Assembly: GCA_025345505.1 (NCBI GenBank)
Contig: JANVCC010000071.1
Location: 5,354,172-5,418,171 of the forward strand
Origin: Todiramphus chloris collaris
Taxonomy: Eukaryota > Chordata > Aves > Coraciiformes > Alcedinidae
DNA: 64,000 nucleotides
Direction of reading: 5' to 3'
Shown here: positions 1 through 12,945 of the stretch, piece after piece
Layout: each line of letters starts with the position of its first letter
How positions within the stretch are numbered: the first letter of the stretch is position 1
Made by a program: the position numbers and the translations under genes
Notes under the pieces: generated by a model
Database searches by the model: none
Told to the model about the DNA's origin: nothing
What the model saw: the letters and a program-made list of their open reading frames with translations, nothing else

Positions 1-40
1 GAGAAAGAGGAGGAGGGAGGGACAGATGAAAGGAGAGGGG

Positions 41-182
41 TTGTGGATGGGAGTGGTGTTTGGATGGATGGATGGATGGATGGATGGATGGATGGATGGA
101 TGGATGGATTGGTGGATGGATTGGTGGGTGGATGGATGGATGGATGGATGGATGGATGGATGGATGGATGGATTGGTGGGTG
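41..182. repeat. (GGAT)n microsatellite
   Basis: Near-perfect GGAT tetranucleotide run with a few GGATT and GGTGG variants. It makes open frames of Met-Asp-Gly-Trp in several phases that are not genes. Confidence 0.95.
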
Positions 183-1195
183 GGCAGATGTGCAGTGGAG
201 GGCCCACCCTGCCTGCTGCCCCATCCCAGCCTCTCCCCTCTGCTCATGGGCACTGCACCCCCATCCCTGCTGGCAGGGCTGGGACAGATGTGGGACAGAT
301 GTGGGACAGGGTCCCATCCCCACAGACACAGCCACTGCCACACCATGGAGACAGGGCAGCAGGGGACAGGGACAGTGCCAGGCCACTGCTCCCAGCTCTC
401 ACCCAGGCCCAGGCCAACAGTCACGTGCCCAAGGAGGGCCCCGGTCCTGTGAGGAGCTAAATATTAATGGCGTTATCAGTGAGACCTTGGCAGGGTGAGC
501 TGCTCCCTTCCATCCTGCAGCCCCCATCTGCTCAAGCACAGGGGAGACTGAGGCATGGCTGGCTGGTGGCATCCCAGGGATGGACTGTGGGCTTCAGCAG
601 GGCCACCCTCCCCGTGACAGCTGCCCAAGGGGTGAAGAAGGAGCCTGGGGACATGGGGACAGGGTGCCCACCGGAGGGAAGTGTCGGGGGGAGGTGTCCA
701 GCCCTGTCTTGGGTCTAAGGCAGGGGATGAAGGGCCATACAATGAGGCCCCCCCCCACCTCCAGTGCCCCCACCAGAGCCCCAGTGGGGCACGTGGGAGC
801 TTTATCCTCCAAGACTGGCTTTGAGGGGTACCTATGGGTGCCACGGAGCTCTGCCCCAGTGTGAGGGGCACAGCCTGGCAGCATCAGGGCATGGGGGGGG
901 GGGGGGGGGTCTGTCCCCTCCAGTGCATCTGTGCACGATGATGCCAACAGGGACTTCCCCACAGGCACATGCAGCTGTTTCTATGGGCACCCATGTGCAC
1001 ACCCATGTCTGTACCCATGCCCAGGAGGTGCCCCCATGCCAGGGGTTTGTACCCCATATGTTTACCTACCCACACGTGTGTTCCCCCATGTGCCTGTGCC
1101 TGGGGGCTGTCATGGCTCCACTAAGGGATGCTGCTGTCCCCAGGCAAAGGTTGGGGTGTCTCAGCTCTGCCCCTTCCCAGCTAAGGGGCAAGTGA
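183..1195. other. Unassigned flank, no gene recognised
   Basis: GC-rich DNA with no exon I can support. It holds an uninterrupted G run at about 893-909 and loose CACACCCATG-type repeats at 985-1090. The ORFs here share no recognisable domain and overlap each other in several frames. It probably separates the SMIM44-like gene from the next gene towards NFIC, judging from the human order. Confidence 0.5.
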
Positions 1196-1215
1196 GCAGG
1201 GCTGGGACGGGCTCA

Positions 1216-1221
1216 TTTATT
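1216..1221 (-). terminator. Poly(A) signal of the SMIM44-like gene
   Basis: TTTATT on the plus strand is AATAAA on the minus strand. It lies about 190 bases beyond the stop codon at 1414, so the 3' UTR is short. Confidence 0.7.
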
Positions 1222-1413
1222 GAGACAGCAACAGCAGCCCCGATATAATCATGTGGGGCTGTGCCAAGGACAATGAAGCTGCGTGCCAGCACCAGGCAAG
1301 CGTCCACACTGGGCAAGCATCCCCACTGCACCCGAGTCCGGGGGCCATGCTGTGGCCTGGTAGCCAGGCAGAGCTGCGGGGTCCTGGCGGCAGCAGGATG
1401 GGCTCCTCTGGCC

Positions 1414-4030
<2,617 letters not shown>

Positions 4031-4045
4031 CTCCCCCACCAAGAC

Positions 4046-4051
4046 TTTATT
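4046..4051 (-). terminator. DOHH: Poly(A) signal of DOHH
   Basis: AATAAA on the minus strand, about 780 bases past the DOHH stop, bounding the 3' UTR. Confidence 0.75.
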
Positions 4052-4831
4052 CCCTGCCAGCCTCCCCGAGGCCCCGCTGGGCTGCCCAGGGGTCTGGGTG
4101 CTGGGTACCAGCAGCAGACACCAGCCTCAGCCCTCCCAGGCCTGGCTAAAGGCAGAGGGAAGCCCGGGCAGGCTCTGCCTCACCCTGTAAGCCCTGATGG
4201 CAGCGCCGTTCCCTGCAGAAAAAGCACAGCCAAATCTTCCAAACTTTGCCATGAAATAACCCCCATCCCAGGGCAGAGGCAGCCGCAAGCACAGCCCCAG
4301 CCTGTCCCGACAGGAGAGGTCAAACCCTCAGCAGCTCCTCCACCGCAGAGGCAGGGAGGGCCCCGGCTCAGCACCGGGGCCGATGCTGAGGCACGGTAGC
4401 ACCACAACCTGCAAGAGCCAGTACCTGCAGCCAGCCCCAGCCCCCCAGCAAGGCGCGGGCAGAGCAAGTGGAGCCGTTTCACACCGAGCTGCCACGGCAG
4501 CACAAGCCCAGAGCAGCCCTGGGCCCTGCCAGGCCGTGGCAGGCTCCGACGTGCAGAGCGGAGCCCACCTGGTGCAAGCCCCGAGCCAGGCTCTGGGCAG
4601 GGAGCGCTGGGCCTGGCAGGGAAAACTGGGCAGAGCAGGAAACGGGAGGGGGGGCGGTGGGAGGGCAAGTAGCAGCTCAGCCTGGGTTTGGAGGGCCCAG
4701 GCAGCTGTAATTGTGCCAGAGAGCAAATCCAGCTCCTCCTCCACCGCGGCAGGGCACGGATCCACGTTGACGGGGGCGGAAGCGCGGCGGGGGGCAGGGT
4801 GCCCGGCCTCCGCACCCCCCGGGCCGGGGGT

Positions 4832-7454
4832 TCAGGTGGAGGCCTGCAGCTTGCAGAGCCCGTCGGCGTACTGGAACTGGGCGCTGTTCTCGTACTCGTA
4901 CATGTCCAGAGCCACCTGGCAGCTCTCCCGCACCACCCGCTCCTCGTCGGCGGCGAAGGCGCGCAGGGTCTCCAGGCAGGAGGGGCGGGCGATGGAGCCC
5001 AGGGCCTCGGCGCACTCGTGGCGCACCATGGGGCTCTCGGCGCGGCTGCGCAGCGCGGCGGTCAGCTGGGGAACGCAGGCCTCGTCCTGCATCTGCCCCA
5101 GCACGTAGCCGATCTCGTGGCGGAAGAGAGCGCTGCCAGAGCGCAGCCCTGCGGGGAGGAGGCAAGAGTGAGCCGATGCTGCCCCGCGCTGCACGGGGAT
5201 GCTGGGCTGGGATATGGGACACCGCACGGGGATGCTGGGCTGGGATATGGGACACTGCACGGGGATGCTGGGCTGGGATATGGGACACTGCACGGGGATG
5301 CTGGGCTGGGACATGGGACACTGCACGGGGATGCTGGGCTGGGATATGGGACACTGCACGGGGATGCTGGGCTGGGATATGGGACACTGCGCTGGGATGC
5401 TGGGCTGGGATATGGGACACTGCACGGGGATGCTGGGCTGGGATATGGGACACTGCGCTGGGACCACTTCCCCCCAACCCAAAAGCCCAGGGGAAGCCAC
5501 GGGGCAGGCTGGCCTCAGGGCTGGAGCCAACAATCACCACCCCAGACCCGTGGAGGGTTCGGGGAAGGGGACAGAAGACCTGTGGGAAGGGCTGTCCCCA
5601 TCCTGACCTGCACAGCCAGGGCAGCCCCGGCAGCACAGGGTCTCCCCCCCAGGCAGCTCTGCTGGCACCCCGCCTGCCCAGGGGAGCTCCCCTTGCCCCC
5701 CTGTGCAAGGTGCCCGGGGCAGAGTGGCAGCACAGCCTCATGCCCTCCCGGGCTGCGGGACTGAAGAGCCCTGGCAGGAGCTCACTGATCTCCAGACACC
5801 TTGTCTCATGGTGCCCTTGGCTCGCCCCAGACGGCTGGAGCCTCATCCACTTGCCTTGGGCTGGCCCCTTGGCAGCAGTCTGCCCCTTCCCCACCCAGGA
5901 GATGTCCACTCCCTACTCCAGAGCTCTTCCCAAACTCCAGGACAAGGCTGGCAGGCTCTGACTTTCCAGGATGGGAGATGGGGACCGTGACACCCTGGGG
6001 CCAGGTCCTACCAGGGAACACCAGGTCAGACTGGTTGGTCCCAAGCCAACAGACTGTGCCCTCTCCCACCCAGACCCACAAAGAAAGGGGGCCTGGAGGA
6101 CAGTGAGGGGTCTGTGAAACACCAGAGAGCAGACAGTGCTTTGTGAGGTGGCTCTTGCAAGCAAGCAGGGGGACAGCAACTCTAAATACAAAGGTGTGAA
6201 GAGCCCAAGAGGGGCCCCGCAGCTCTGGATTCTGGATTTGGGAAGGGCAAGTCCCAGATCAATCCGTACAGACCCACGGCGAGGAGAGCACAGGCAGCCT
6301 CACGCCAGCCCTTACCGTCTGCCAGCGCCAGCACGGCAGCCTGGCCCCCCAGGTTCCGCAGGGCAAACATGGCCCTGTAGCGGTCAAACAATGCACACGA
6401 CTCGTCCAGGAGGGTCTCGCGGAGCTTCGCAACATCAGTCTCCTCAGAAGGAGGGGCAGGATCCACTGAGAGGTAGGGGCTGGTGCCTGGCTCCTGCTTG
6501 TTCTCCTGCAGCCACTCCAGTCTTCTCACTGCCAGCTGACACGTCTCTGCCACCTGCGGGGACAGTGACACAGCCCTGGCTGGAGGACAGCACCTTACAG
6601 TGCTGGGAGGGCACCCAGGGCTGCCCAGCACAGACCTGCCTCACCCTCTTGGTCCAGCAGCGCTGCACTCCAGGGGAAATGGCCCCCTGCTCCCCCCCGC
6701 CCAAGAGCCTCACCTCAACCACAGGATCCTCAGAATAATGTCTCAGGATGTCCAGCACATCAGGATTGCCGATAGCACCCAGGGCTTCACCTGAAGGAAG
6801 GACATGTCAGGATATTACCAAGGTGTCTACGTGAGGAGGACTCTGCTGTGCCCTCTGGCAGAGCCTCACCCCACTCTGAAGTGGGGACGCAGGCCTGACT
6901 CTGGGCGATGACAGATGAGACAGCCAGGCAAATAAACACAGCAGGAGATAGCCTGGCCACCAGGAAGGGGAAGGCTCAGCCGACCAGTCAGCCGACCAGT
7001 CAGCCAACCAGTCCAGCCAGTGGACGTGGTGAGTCACTCACATGCCTCATGGCTTTCCAAGCCATGACACCCAGACCAGCTCGGGCCGTCTTGAGCTGTT
7101 TGGTATGGGGCGAAGCACCCGCAAATCCCACACGCAGGCTGGGCCCTTCCCCCCTACAGCTGCGGGAGCTGCCACCGTACCCGCCTCGTGCCTGACCATG
7201 GGCTCCTGGCCGGTGTCCTCCAGCACGCGGATGAGCACAGGGATGGCCGCTTCGTCCCGCATCTGGCCCAGGCAATAGGCCAGCTCGTGCTTCAGCAGCG
7301 CAGAGCTGTCCCCGAAGGCCCGGCCGATCCAGTCCACAGCCGCCTGACCACCCAGGTTGCGCAGGGTGAAGAGGGCCCGGAACCGGGCGGGCAGGGGCTG
7401 GGCCGCGTCCACCAGCGTCCGGCCGATGGCCTCCACCTCCTTCTCTGTCACCAT
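4832..7454 (-). CDS. DOHH: Deoxyhypusine hydroxylase (DOHH)
   Basis: Di-iron HEAT-repeat enzyme that hydroxylates deoxyhypusine on eIF5A, the last step of hypusine formation, in the cytosol. Coding exons: 7181-7454, 6714-6790, 6316-6553 and 4832-5148, all GT-AG with matching phases; 301 residues against 302 in human. The start [11 protein letters not shown] equals the family start. Two lobes of HEAT repeats carry the four metal-binding His-Glu pairs at 56-57, 89-90, 207-208 and 240-241 (KHELAY, VRHEAG, FRHEIG, VRHECAE), the same numbering as in human, so the enzyme looks active. The linker between the lobes is about residues 130-165, ending in a Pro/Glu-rich part. A non-coding exon at 7817-7850 joins an acceptor at 7528, adding 5' UTR. 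Identity is very secure; the limits of the non-coding exon are inferred. Confidence 0.96.
5192..5461 (-). repeat. 33-bp minisatellite in DOHH intron
   Basis: Eight tandem copies of a 33-bp unit (starts CACGGGGATGCTGGGCTGGG) at 5192-5455 with a partial ninth, inside the intron between the last two coding exons. Copies differ at one or two bases. Because 33 is a multiple of three, several frames stay open as 11-residue periodic peptides; these are not genes. Confidence 0.95.
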
Positions 7455-7816
7455 AGCGCGGGGGACGTGCGGAGGGCAGGGTGCGGTCGACACGCAGGCC
7501 TCTGTTAGGGCTCCGTCCGGTCACTCTCCTGGGCAGGGGAAGGAGATCAGAGGGAACCCGGGGCGCGCTCAACCGACTGCCCGCCCAGCTCCCCCCTCCC
7601 CGGGGCAGGGAGGGCAGCGGCGGCCCGGCCCGGCCCATTACCGCAGGCGAGCCCCGGACCCGTGCGGTTGTGCCGAGCAGAACCAGGCCGCGGGGGCCGG
7701 GCCGGAGCCCACGGAGTCCCCGAGACACGCAGCCCTGTCGCGGCCGAACCGGCCCCGTTCAGCCGGAGCCGCCGGGTCGGGCCCCACTGGGCTGGGGGGC
7801 CGGGACCCGCACTCAC

Positions 7817-7829
7817 CGCGCGTCGCCAT
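7817..7829 (-). other. DOHH: Upstream ORF start in DOHH 5' leader
   Basis: The inferred first exon ends with an ATG followed by GCG ACG CGC G. Joined to the exon starting at 7528, the frame reads Met-Ala-Thr-Arg-Gly-Glu then TGA: a six-codon upstream ORF ending about 60 bases before the DOHH start at 7454. It depends on the inferred splice. Confidence 0.5.
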
Positions 7830-7905
7830 GCTGCCCGTCACGTGACCGCGCCGCACTTCCGGGAGGGGAGGGGCCGCGCCGAGCTCCCCCACGAGGGGGC
7901 GCTGC

Positions 7906-8030
7906 CTCCCCCCCCCCCCTCCCCGCTGCCGCAGCGGGAGGGGGGCGGGGCCCGCGCCAGAGGGCGGGGGGGGGGGCGGGCCGCGCCCCCCCCCCCGCGC
8001 GCCCCCCCCCCCCCCCCCCCCGCCCCCCAA
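7906..8030. repeat. Poly-C and CCCCG low-complexity tracts
   Basis: Several C homopolymers (longest at about 8007-8020) and G runs within the DOHH CpG island. Such tracts are hard to assemble, so lengths here are uncertain. Confidence 0.9.
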
Positions 8031-8400
8031 GAAGCGCAGCCCCGGGGGAGGGGTTCGGGCACCGCGGGTCCCTTCCGGGGAGCTCTGCGCAGACCCCTCC
8101 GGAGGTTGCCCCCAGCCCCGCGGGGCCTTTGCGGGCACCAGCGGCCGCCCCACGCTCCAGCCCGGGGCCGGTGCCCCAGCTGGGTCACCCCGGCCCTGCC
8201 GAGCCCTGCGGCCCTCAGCCCCGCGGGAAGGGCGGCTCGGCCGGGACGTGTCTGTGCCATTCTCCCGCCCACCCCCTTCCAGCAGAGTGCTGATGGAGGT
8301 GCCTTCGCGCCCCAGCCGCCGGCCCGGCCCGGCCCTGCCCTGGCACGGCGCGGGCAGCGATCCACCGGGCGGGCTGCAGCCCGCGGCGGGAGGACAAGCG

Positions 8401-8860
8401 GCGGAATAAACCACAGCTACTTGATTTCTCAGGCGATACGGGGGCAGAGCTGCGTGTTTCTGCTCACGCTGCAGCTGGGCCGGGAGCAGAGATCAAAGGC
8501 GCCAGCAGCAAGAGCTGGCCGGGCCTGCGGAGGCTGAGCCACAGACCCTCACCCCAACCTCCTCTGGAGAGGGACAAGGAGGGATGCCCGGCTGAGGCAG
8601 CTCAGCCTGCTCCCTGCCAGCGGTCATGTCCGAGTCGCACCAGAGCAGGAGTTTGCAGATGCGGTTTCATTCCGGGCTTGTGCCAGCCCCCGGCAAGTCG
8701 CTGCTCTGCCCCTTCCTTCCCTTCCCCTCCCAAGTGTGTTTACACAGCAAGTTTTCTACCTTCAAAGAAGTTTTGCCTTCTTTTTTCAAGCCTCCTTCTG
8801 GTTTCATCCTGACAGATGGAGACACACTCCCAGGACAGCCCTCGCCCAGCCCCAATCCCC
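8401..8860. other. Intergenic gap between DOHH promoter and transposase-derived gene
   Basis: No gene, RNA or mobile element recognised. CpG density falls away and the sequence becomes ordinary. Confidence 0.5.
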
Positions 8861-8862
8861 AC

Positions 8863-8868
8863 TTTATT
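8863..8868 (-). terminator. Poly(A) signal of the Harbinger-derived gene
   Basis: AATAAA on the minus strand, about 300 bases past the stop at 9171. Confidence 0.7.
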
Positions 8869-9170
8869 CATGCAGCACACAACACACCACCAGACCACTC
8901 AAATCCTGGAAGAGAGCAAGGGCACAAAATACATTCGACTGCCTGAACCCACCACAGCAAAACCAGCACGAGTGTGATGCAGACATCCCCTCCCCACCCC
9001 GAGAACAGCCAGCGCAGCCGGCAGCCTTCCTCGCTCCACTGGCAGCCTTCGGCAGAGGTGAGGGCACAGTCCTGTGCCAAACAGCCCGATACTGCTGGAC
9101 CAACATTTGCCAGAGTCCATGGGAAGTTCATGAGCAAGGATGCACAGGGCTGCTTCTCCCCCCAGCCTCG

Positions 9171-11676
9171 TCAGCCCTCCCCACAGCTCTCAAAGTACTG
9201 GCACATCAGCTCACGCACTTGCTCAGCCCGGCCGTCCTCCATGGCGGCGGGCGCGGGCTGGCAGGGCTTGGGCAGCTCAGTTGGCTCCGTGCCCTCCAGC
9301 CACTCCTCATTAAAGGGGTTGTCATGGGCTTCGCAGACGTTGTGCAGGATGCAGCAGGCGAGGACAAGAGTGGGCAGCAGCTCCAGGCTGCAGTCATCGC
9401 ACTTCAGGAGGATCTGCCAGCGTGCCTTCAGGCGCAGGAAGGCGTTCTCGATCACGCTGTGTGCCCGCTTCAGGCGGTAGTTGAACTGCAGCTGCCGCTG
9501 GGTCAGGTTCTCGTCCTCCTGGTAGGGCTTGAGGATCCAGTCTTGCAAGGGGTAGGTGGCATCACCCAGCAGCACATACTTCTGCGCCTTCCCCATGAAG
9601 TGTTTGGGTGGGTTCGGGCACAACCGTCCCTCCTTGGCCAGCACCCACAGGCTGGAGCTCTCCAGGACCGCGCTGTTCTCCATGCTGCCGGGGAAGGCGG
9701 TGGAGACATCCCAAAACTGGCCCAGCCCATCCACGGTGGCCTGTGTCAGGATGGAGTGCCAGCCCTGGCCGTTGCAGTAGTCGGCGCTGAGGCGCAGGGG
9801 TGGGTGGATGGGGATGTGAAGACTGTCCAGGGCACCGATGCAGTGGGGGAAGCCCCAGCGGGTACGGAAGATGCGCACCATGTTCTCGAGCTCCTTCTCA
9901 TTGGGCAGCCGGAGGTAGAGGGGCTTCAGCAGCAAGACGACAGCGTAACTCACCTCCCGGACGCACGTCTGCACCGTGGAGGGCCCCACACCAAACAGTG
10001 GGCTAAGAGTCTGGTACTCCACGTTGGTGGCCAAATGCCACAGGGCCACGGCCACCCTCTTCTCCAGAGGCAGGGTGGGGTGGAAGTGGGCGCTGTGTGG
10101 AGCCAGCCCAGGACGTAGCTGGTTGCAGATGTAGAAGAAGGTCTCCTTGGACATCCGAAATTTCTCCAGCCAGTCCTGGGGCCCAAACTCTTTCAGGACC
10201 ACTCGCTCCCACCAGTCTGTGCTCCTGATGCTAGGCCAGGCGCGAGGGTAGAAGTAGCAGCTGGTTCTCCTCCGGCGAGCAATCAGGAGCTGTGGGATGG
10301 CGGAGAGACAAGAGGGGTGTGAGATGACACTTCCCCAGTCCCCACCCCACACTTCACTGGGACTCCCCTGTAGAAGACCATCCACCTTGAGCGACCTGCT
10401 CAAGGCAGGGAGGACACCCAGTGCCATGTGGCCAGCGGTCCCAACCAGCATGGCCACAGAGTCAAATTCTCCTGCCCCTGGCAAACCTCACTTCAAACTC
10501 AGCAGGCAATAGTTGTGACCCTGGGTAAGATGCCATGGGGCAGCAGACAAAGAGCCTTCTGGGAAAGTCTCTTTTTGGGGCCAGATGCTTATTCTGTGGT
10601 TTTATTTTTTAAACAAGCATTAGTTACTTTGCTGCAACTGAGTGAGCCGCAGGCTGGGTCCTGGTTTGGAAGGGGAAGTGAGCACCTGCACTCCTGGCCC
10701 CTCTGTGGGAACTGGGTTTGTATTATTAAACCCTAAAAAACATCTTTAAGATGAAAAGCAGCTTATTTCATATTCCTCAGCAACTGCCCAGGGAAGTGGG
10801 CTCCCCATGTTCCCCCCCCACCCCGACTTGTGCTTGTTGCCATGTGTCTCCAGGCCATTCATATCCCAAATCCATTGCATCCCCCACCTTCAATATGAGC
10901 TCCTCCTTCATGTCCCCATGTCCTCTGAATTCCCCTATCTTTTGTCCGGGTTGACATCCCGTGTGCTTCAAGTCCACTGTCCTTTGTGTCCCTCCATCCT
11001 TTGGGTCCCTGTCTTCATGTCCCACGTATCCCCCATGTTCCCCATCTGTGACCTCTGTGTCCCCTGCATGTCTTTTGTGTCCCACATCCTTCCCAGCCCT
11101 GTGTTTTGTGTTCCCCCAGCCTTTGTGTCCCTGCAGCCTGTGTCGCCCCTGGGACCTCTGTGTTCCCCACCGTGTCCCCCATCCTTACCATCACTGTACC
11201 TGGTGTCCCATGACCCACCTTCCATGCCCCCATCCCACTTCCTTCCCATCCCTGTGTTTCACATCCCACATGTCCCCAGCCCTTTGTGTCCCAGTGACCT
11301 CTGTGTCCTCCCGTGTCCCCCATCCTCCCGGTCCCCAGGACACGTCCCGTCCTCCTCGACGTCCCCGCATCCTCCCCGTCCTCCACCGATCGCGGCCCGT
11401 CCTCGGCTCCCCGCCGTGTCCCTCAAGTCCCCGCGCCCCCGCGCCGGTCACCGTCATGAGCCGCTTCTGCCGCTGGCTGTAGTAGTGCCGGAGCCAGGCG
11501 TGCCGCTGCGGCCCGTCCCAGGCCCCGGCCCCGGCCCCGGCCCCGGCCCCGGCCCCGGCCCCGCTCCCCGCGCTGGCTCCGGCGCTGGCTCCGGCCCCAG
11601 CCCCGGCCATGGCCCGCCGCCCGCCCGCTCGCCGCCGCGCCAGCGCGCACAGCAGCACCAGCAGCCGCTCCTGCAT
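9171..11676 (-). CDS. Harbinger transposase-derived protein (ALP1/HARBI1-like nuclease)
   Basis: Two coding exons, 11452-11676 and 9171-10289, joined in phase 0 (Thr75|Leu76), giving 447 residues. Residues 24-52 are a Gly-Ala run; 105-175 resemble the N-terminal helical part of PIF/Harbinger transposases (WWERVVL, MSKETFFYICNQLRP); from about 225 comes a DDE_Tnp_4-type nuclease domain. The acidic triad is visible: Asp230 in GALDSLHIP, Asp318 in LLGDATYPL and Glu356 in HSVIENAFLRLKARW, with the last two 37 apart. CCILHN near residue 386 is also typical. No terminal inverted repeats or target duplication are evident and the gene has an intron, CpG promoter and poly(A) signal, so it looks like a host gene, not a mobile copy. 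It is not the human HARBI1 orthologue, which lies elsewhere; birds and reptiles carry genes labelled ALP1-like. In HARBI1 a Myb-like partner (NAIF1) brings nuclear import; none is in this window. The start is chosen at MQERLL; an upstream in-frame Met lies at 11727. Confidence 0.85.
10810..11340. repeat. TGTCCCC-rich degenerate tandem repeat in intron
   Basis: The intron of the Harbinger-derived gene is filled with diverged short units around TGTCCCCCAT and TTTGTGTCCC. Its many overlapping open frames are by-products. Confidence 0.75.
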
Positions 11677-11960
11677 TTTCAAATCGGGAGCCGGGGCCGC
11701 CCTGGAAGCGATCGGCCGCGGGGTCACGGCGGCACCGGGGGCGGGACGGGGCGGGCCAGGGCGGCCTCGCCGCCTCCATCGCGGCGGTGGCGGAGGCGCG
11801 GTTCGTCCCGCCCTGCTCGCTCCCCGCTCCCGGCCCGCTGCGGCTCTGCCCGGCCCTGGGCGGGCGGCCCCGAGCCCCGCCAGCCGCTCTGCCCGTCCCC
11901 ATCGGCACAGGCGCCTTGAAGGAGCCGGGAGGCTCGGGCAAGTTCACCGGGCTCTCCTCC
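11400..11960 (-). promoter_or_regulatory. CpG island over exon 1 of the Harbinger-derived gene
   Basis: CpG-dense from the exon 1 donor to about 280 bases upstream of the start codon, with GGGCGGG-type GC boxes (about 11740-11760 and 11860). There is no TATA box. It implies broad, promoter-driven expression. Confidence 0.6.
11521..11562 (-). repeat. GGGGCC hexanucleotide repeat, seven copies, coding
   Basis: Seven perfect GGCCCC units on the plus strand, GGGGCC on the coding strand, translated in frame as Gly-Ala pairs at residues 39-52 of the Harbinger-derived protein. It is the same hexamer as in C9orf72 but here lies in coding sequence. Confidence 0.95.
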
Positions 11961-12084
11961 TGGGAGGAACTCGCACCAGAAAAACTATGAGCAAGAACTC
12001 CACAACAAACAAACGGTGTCGGTGATGCTCCAGGAGCTGCACTCGGGCTCCCTGGAGCCTGTTGAGTTTTTCAGGATGTGCCAC

Positions 12085-12945
12085 GGCAGGGGATGTATTG
12101 AGGGACCTGGGCAAACCTGAGAGGTGAGCCCATGTAAGCCTCATGAGGTTCAGCAAGGCCAAGTGCAGGGTCCTGCCCCTGGGTCAGGACAACCCCCGGT
12201 ATCAGCCCAGGCTGGGGGTGAAGGGACCGAGAGCAGCCCCGTGGAGAAGGACCTGGGGGTGCTGGGGGGGAGGAGCTGGAGCTGAGCCGGCCCCATGCGC
12301 TGGCACCCAGAGCCACTGGCACCCTGGGCTGCACCCCAGCTCCATGGGCAGCAGGGGAGGGGCAGACCCTGCCCCTCTGCTCCCAGGGCTCTGGGCAGAG
12401 AGAGAGAGAGACCCCCCTGCAGTGCTGGGGCAGCTCGGGAGTGCTCAGCACAGCAGAGACAGGGACCTGGTGGAGTGGGGCCAGAGGAGCCCCAGCAATG
12501 CTGGGAGGGCTGGAGCCCCTCTGCTGGGAGCCAGGCTGGGAGAGCTGGGGGGGTTCAGCCTTCAGAGGAGAAGGCTTCCCAAGAGGAGACCTTCTGGGGG
12601 CCTTGCAGGACTTGAAGGGGCCTGGCAGAAATTCTGATGGGGACAGACTTTTAAGCAGGGCCTGTTGGGACGGGATGAGGGATGATGAGTTTAAACAGAA
12701 AGAGGGAAGATTCAGACTAGGTATTAGGAAGATATTGCTGGTGCTGAGGGTGGTGAGAGCCTGGCCCAGGGTGCCCAGAGAGGTGGTGGCTGCCCCATCC
12801 CTGGCACCATTGCAGGGGAGGTTGCCCGGGGCTCTGAGCATCCTGCTCTAGGTGCAGATGGCCCTGCTCCCTGCAGGGGGTTGGATGAGATGAACTTCCT
12901 GCCCAAAGGTCCTTCCTACCCAAACCACGGTATGATATTCCACAT
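12085..12945 (+). mobile_element. CR1 LINE fragment, 3' part
   Basis: Starts near the end of the reverse-transcriptase ORF (GAGGTTCAGCAAGGCCAAGT, TGCAGGGTCCTGCCCCTGGG) and runs to the CR1 3' end (GAACTTCCTGCCCAAAGGTC, then CCAAACCA). The middle, about 12290-12500, is shortened and rearranged against the usual CR1 order. It has no long open frame and is 5' truncated, as most CR1 copies are. It separates the Harbinger-derived gene from FZR1. Confidence 0.9.

Larger units (their letters stand above)
7640..8400 (-). promoter_or_regulatory. DOHH: DOHH CpG-island promoter with CLEAR-type E-box
   Basis: Very CpG-dense block around the inferred non-coding first exon (donor GTGAGT at 7811-7816 on the minus strand). 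A perfect palindrome GTCACGTGAC lies at 7837-7846, eight bases upstream of the first ATG in exon 1. This is the CLEAR/USF box bound by TFEB, TFE3, MITF and USF. There is no TATA box. The transcription start is inferred. Confidence 0.65.

Noticed and set aside
5192-5461. Regular repeats that might suggest a CRISPR array
   Set aside because: The units are directly adjacent with no unique spacers, in a vertebrate intron; a minisatellite.
4677-5909. 410-codon minus-strand frame with repeated [11 protein letters not shown] units, and plus-strand repeat frames
   Set aside because: Shadow of DOHH exon 4 and the 33-bp intronic minisatellite; the true DOHH frame differs.
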